NCBI GenBank assembly: GCA_937893635.1
Contig: CALBGF010000093.1
Coordinates: 1 to 5,567, forward strand
Reading direction: 5' to 3'
DNA: 5,567 nt
Source: an uncultured Mollicutes bacterium
Lineage (GTDB): Bacteria > Bacillota_I > Bacilli_A > RFN20 > CAG-826
Below the pieces are notes generated by a model. It had not been told where the DNA came from, did no database searches, and saw nothing but the letters and a program-made list of their open reading frames with translations. This document shows positions 4,977 through 5,567 of this stretch, in pieces. A program made the position numbers and the translations under genes. How positions within the stretch are numbered: position 1 is the stretch's first letter; each line of letters opens with the position of its first letter.

Positions 4977-5567
4977 AGCGTCCATAATACTTATGATTCT
5001 CTGGATCAGGGGTTAAGAAACTTCTACACCCCATACATGGGTATACATCACCCTTCAGCTTAAGCATTACTTTTTCAGAAATATAATCTGGAACCATACG
5101 TTTTGCTGTACATTTAGCTGCCAATTCAGTTAAATACCAATATTTAGTATCTTTATGGATATTGTCTTTTTCAAGAACATAAAGTAATTTAGGAAAAGCA
5201 GGAGTGATATAAACTCCTTTTTCATTTTTAAAGCCTTGAATTCTTTGTTTTAAAAATTCTTCAATTAATAACGCTAATTCTTCTTTATACTCTTTCGTTT
5301 CACCTAAATATATATAAACTGATAAAAAAGGTGCTTGTCCATTTGTATTAGTCATTGAATTAGTTTGATAATTAAAGGTTTGAACAGAGTCAGAAATTTC
5401 TTTTAAAGTATCTTCCATAGCATATTGTTCATAATCTTGTTTAGAAAAGCCTCTCTTTTTATATTTCTCTATATACCTTTTCTTACTTTCTCTTACAAAG
5501 GGAGCGAGATGAGTTAAAGAGATAGTAGCGCCGCCATAAGAAGATGAGGTAACTGCCGCAATTATTT
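4977..5567 (-). CDS. nrdD: nrdD exon 1 (partial): anaerobic ribonucleoside-triphosphate reductase, runs off the window
   Basis: NrdD is the oxygen-sensitive class III reductase that converts ribonucleoside triphosphates to deoxynucleotides using a glycyl radical and formate. The frame is open from the window edge to the splice site, 196 full codons plus one base. It shows family strings in order: IIAAVTSSSYGGATISLTHL near the edge, TNGQAPFL in the middle, then RMVPDYISEKVM and CMGCRSFLTPD. The second Cys of CMGC (5028-5026) is the likely thiyl radical residue, by comparison with MGCRSFL in T4 and E. coli NrdD. An internal ATG at 5418 is not the start, since conserved sequence precedes it. Roughly the N-terminal 200 residues, including any ATP-cone, lie beyond 5567. 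The exon ends at YYGR plus the first base of the Phe codon. Unspliced RNA would add 15 unrelated residues and stop at TGA (4932-4930). Confidence 0.95.

Noticed and set aside
2749..4977. nrdD as a decayed or frameshifted pseudogene
   Set aside because: The breaks coincide with complete group I introns and the joined exons restore conserved protein exactly, with no internal stops.
1..5567. CRISPR array, tRNA gene or insertion sequence
   Set aside because: I saw no regularly spaced repeats, cloverleaf-like segment, transposase motif or terminal inverted repeats in the window.

Overview
The window looks like part of a bacteriophage or prophage genome from an anaerobic, low-GC Firmicutes-type host. 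The DNA is AT-rich, all genes lie tightly packed on the minus strand, and the content is phage nucleotide metabolism and recombination: anaerobic (class III) ribonucleotide reductase with its activase, dUTPase, a RuvC-like resolvase, and small proteins of unknown function. An oxygen-sensitive reductase points to an anaerobic setting such as the gut. The host assignment is inference.

In the direction of transcription (high to low coordinates), the window opens inside nrdD. What first looks like three broken pieces is one gene interrupted by two group I introns. Exon 1 (5567-4977) joins exon 2 (4649-4048) across a 327-nt intron without a protein gene. Exon 2 joins exon 3 (3051-2749) across a 996-nt intron carrying an HNH/AP2-type homing endonuclease. 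The splice sites can be placed to the base: each 5' site ends in U paired to G in a P1 helix, each intron ends in G, and the joined proteins read YYGR-FNQGVV and SPGG-AISYIE. The nrdD stop overlaps the nrdG start (ATGA).

A strong consensus promoter in the last bases of nrdG (2292-2264) then serves a run of five nearly touching genes: three unknown proteins (124, 86 and 88 aa), dUTPase, and the RuvC-like resolvase. A second promoter (271-243) precedes a small one-helix membrane protein at the low end of the window.

The most striking observation is in the resolvase gene. Its N-terminus, with the first catalytic Asp, is encoded only if two in-frame TAG codons are read through. One falls in LALD-TAG-SSRTTGW, where this family often has Gln. 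The confirmed gene ends visible here use TAA or TGA. Together this suggests that the phage reads TAG as glutamine (genetic code 15), as described for some gut phages. The evidence is one gene with two codons, so it is strong locally but needs the rest of the genome.
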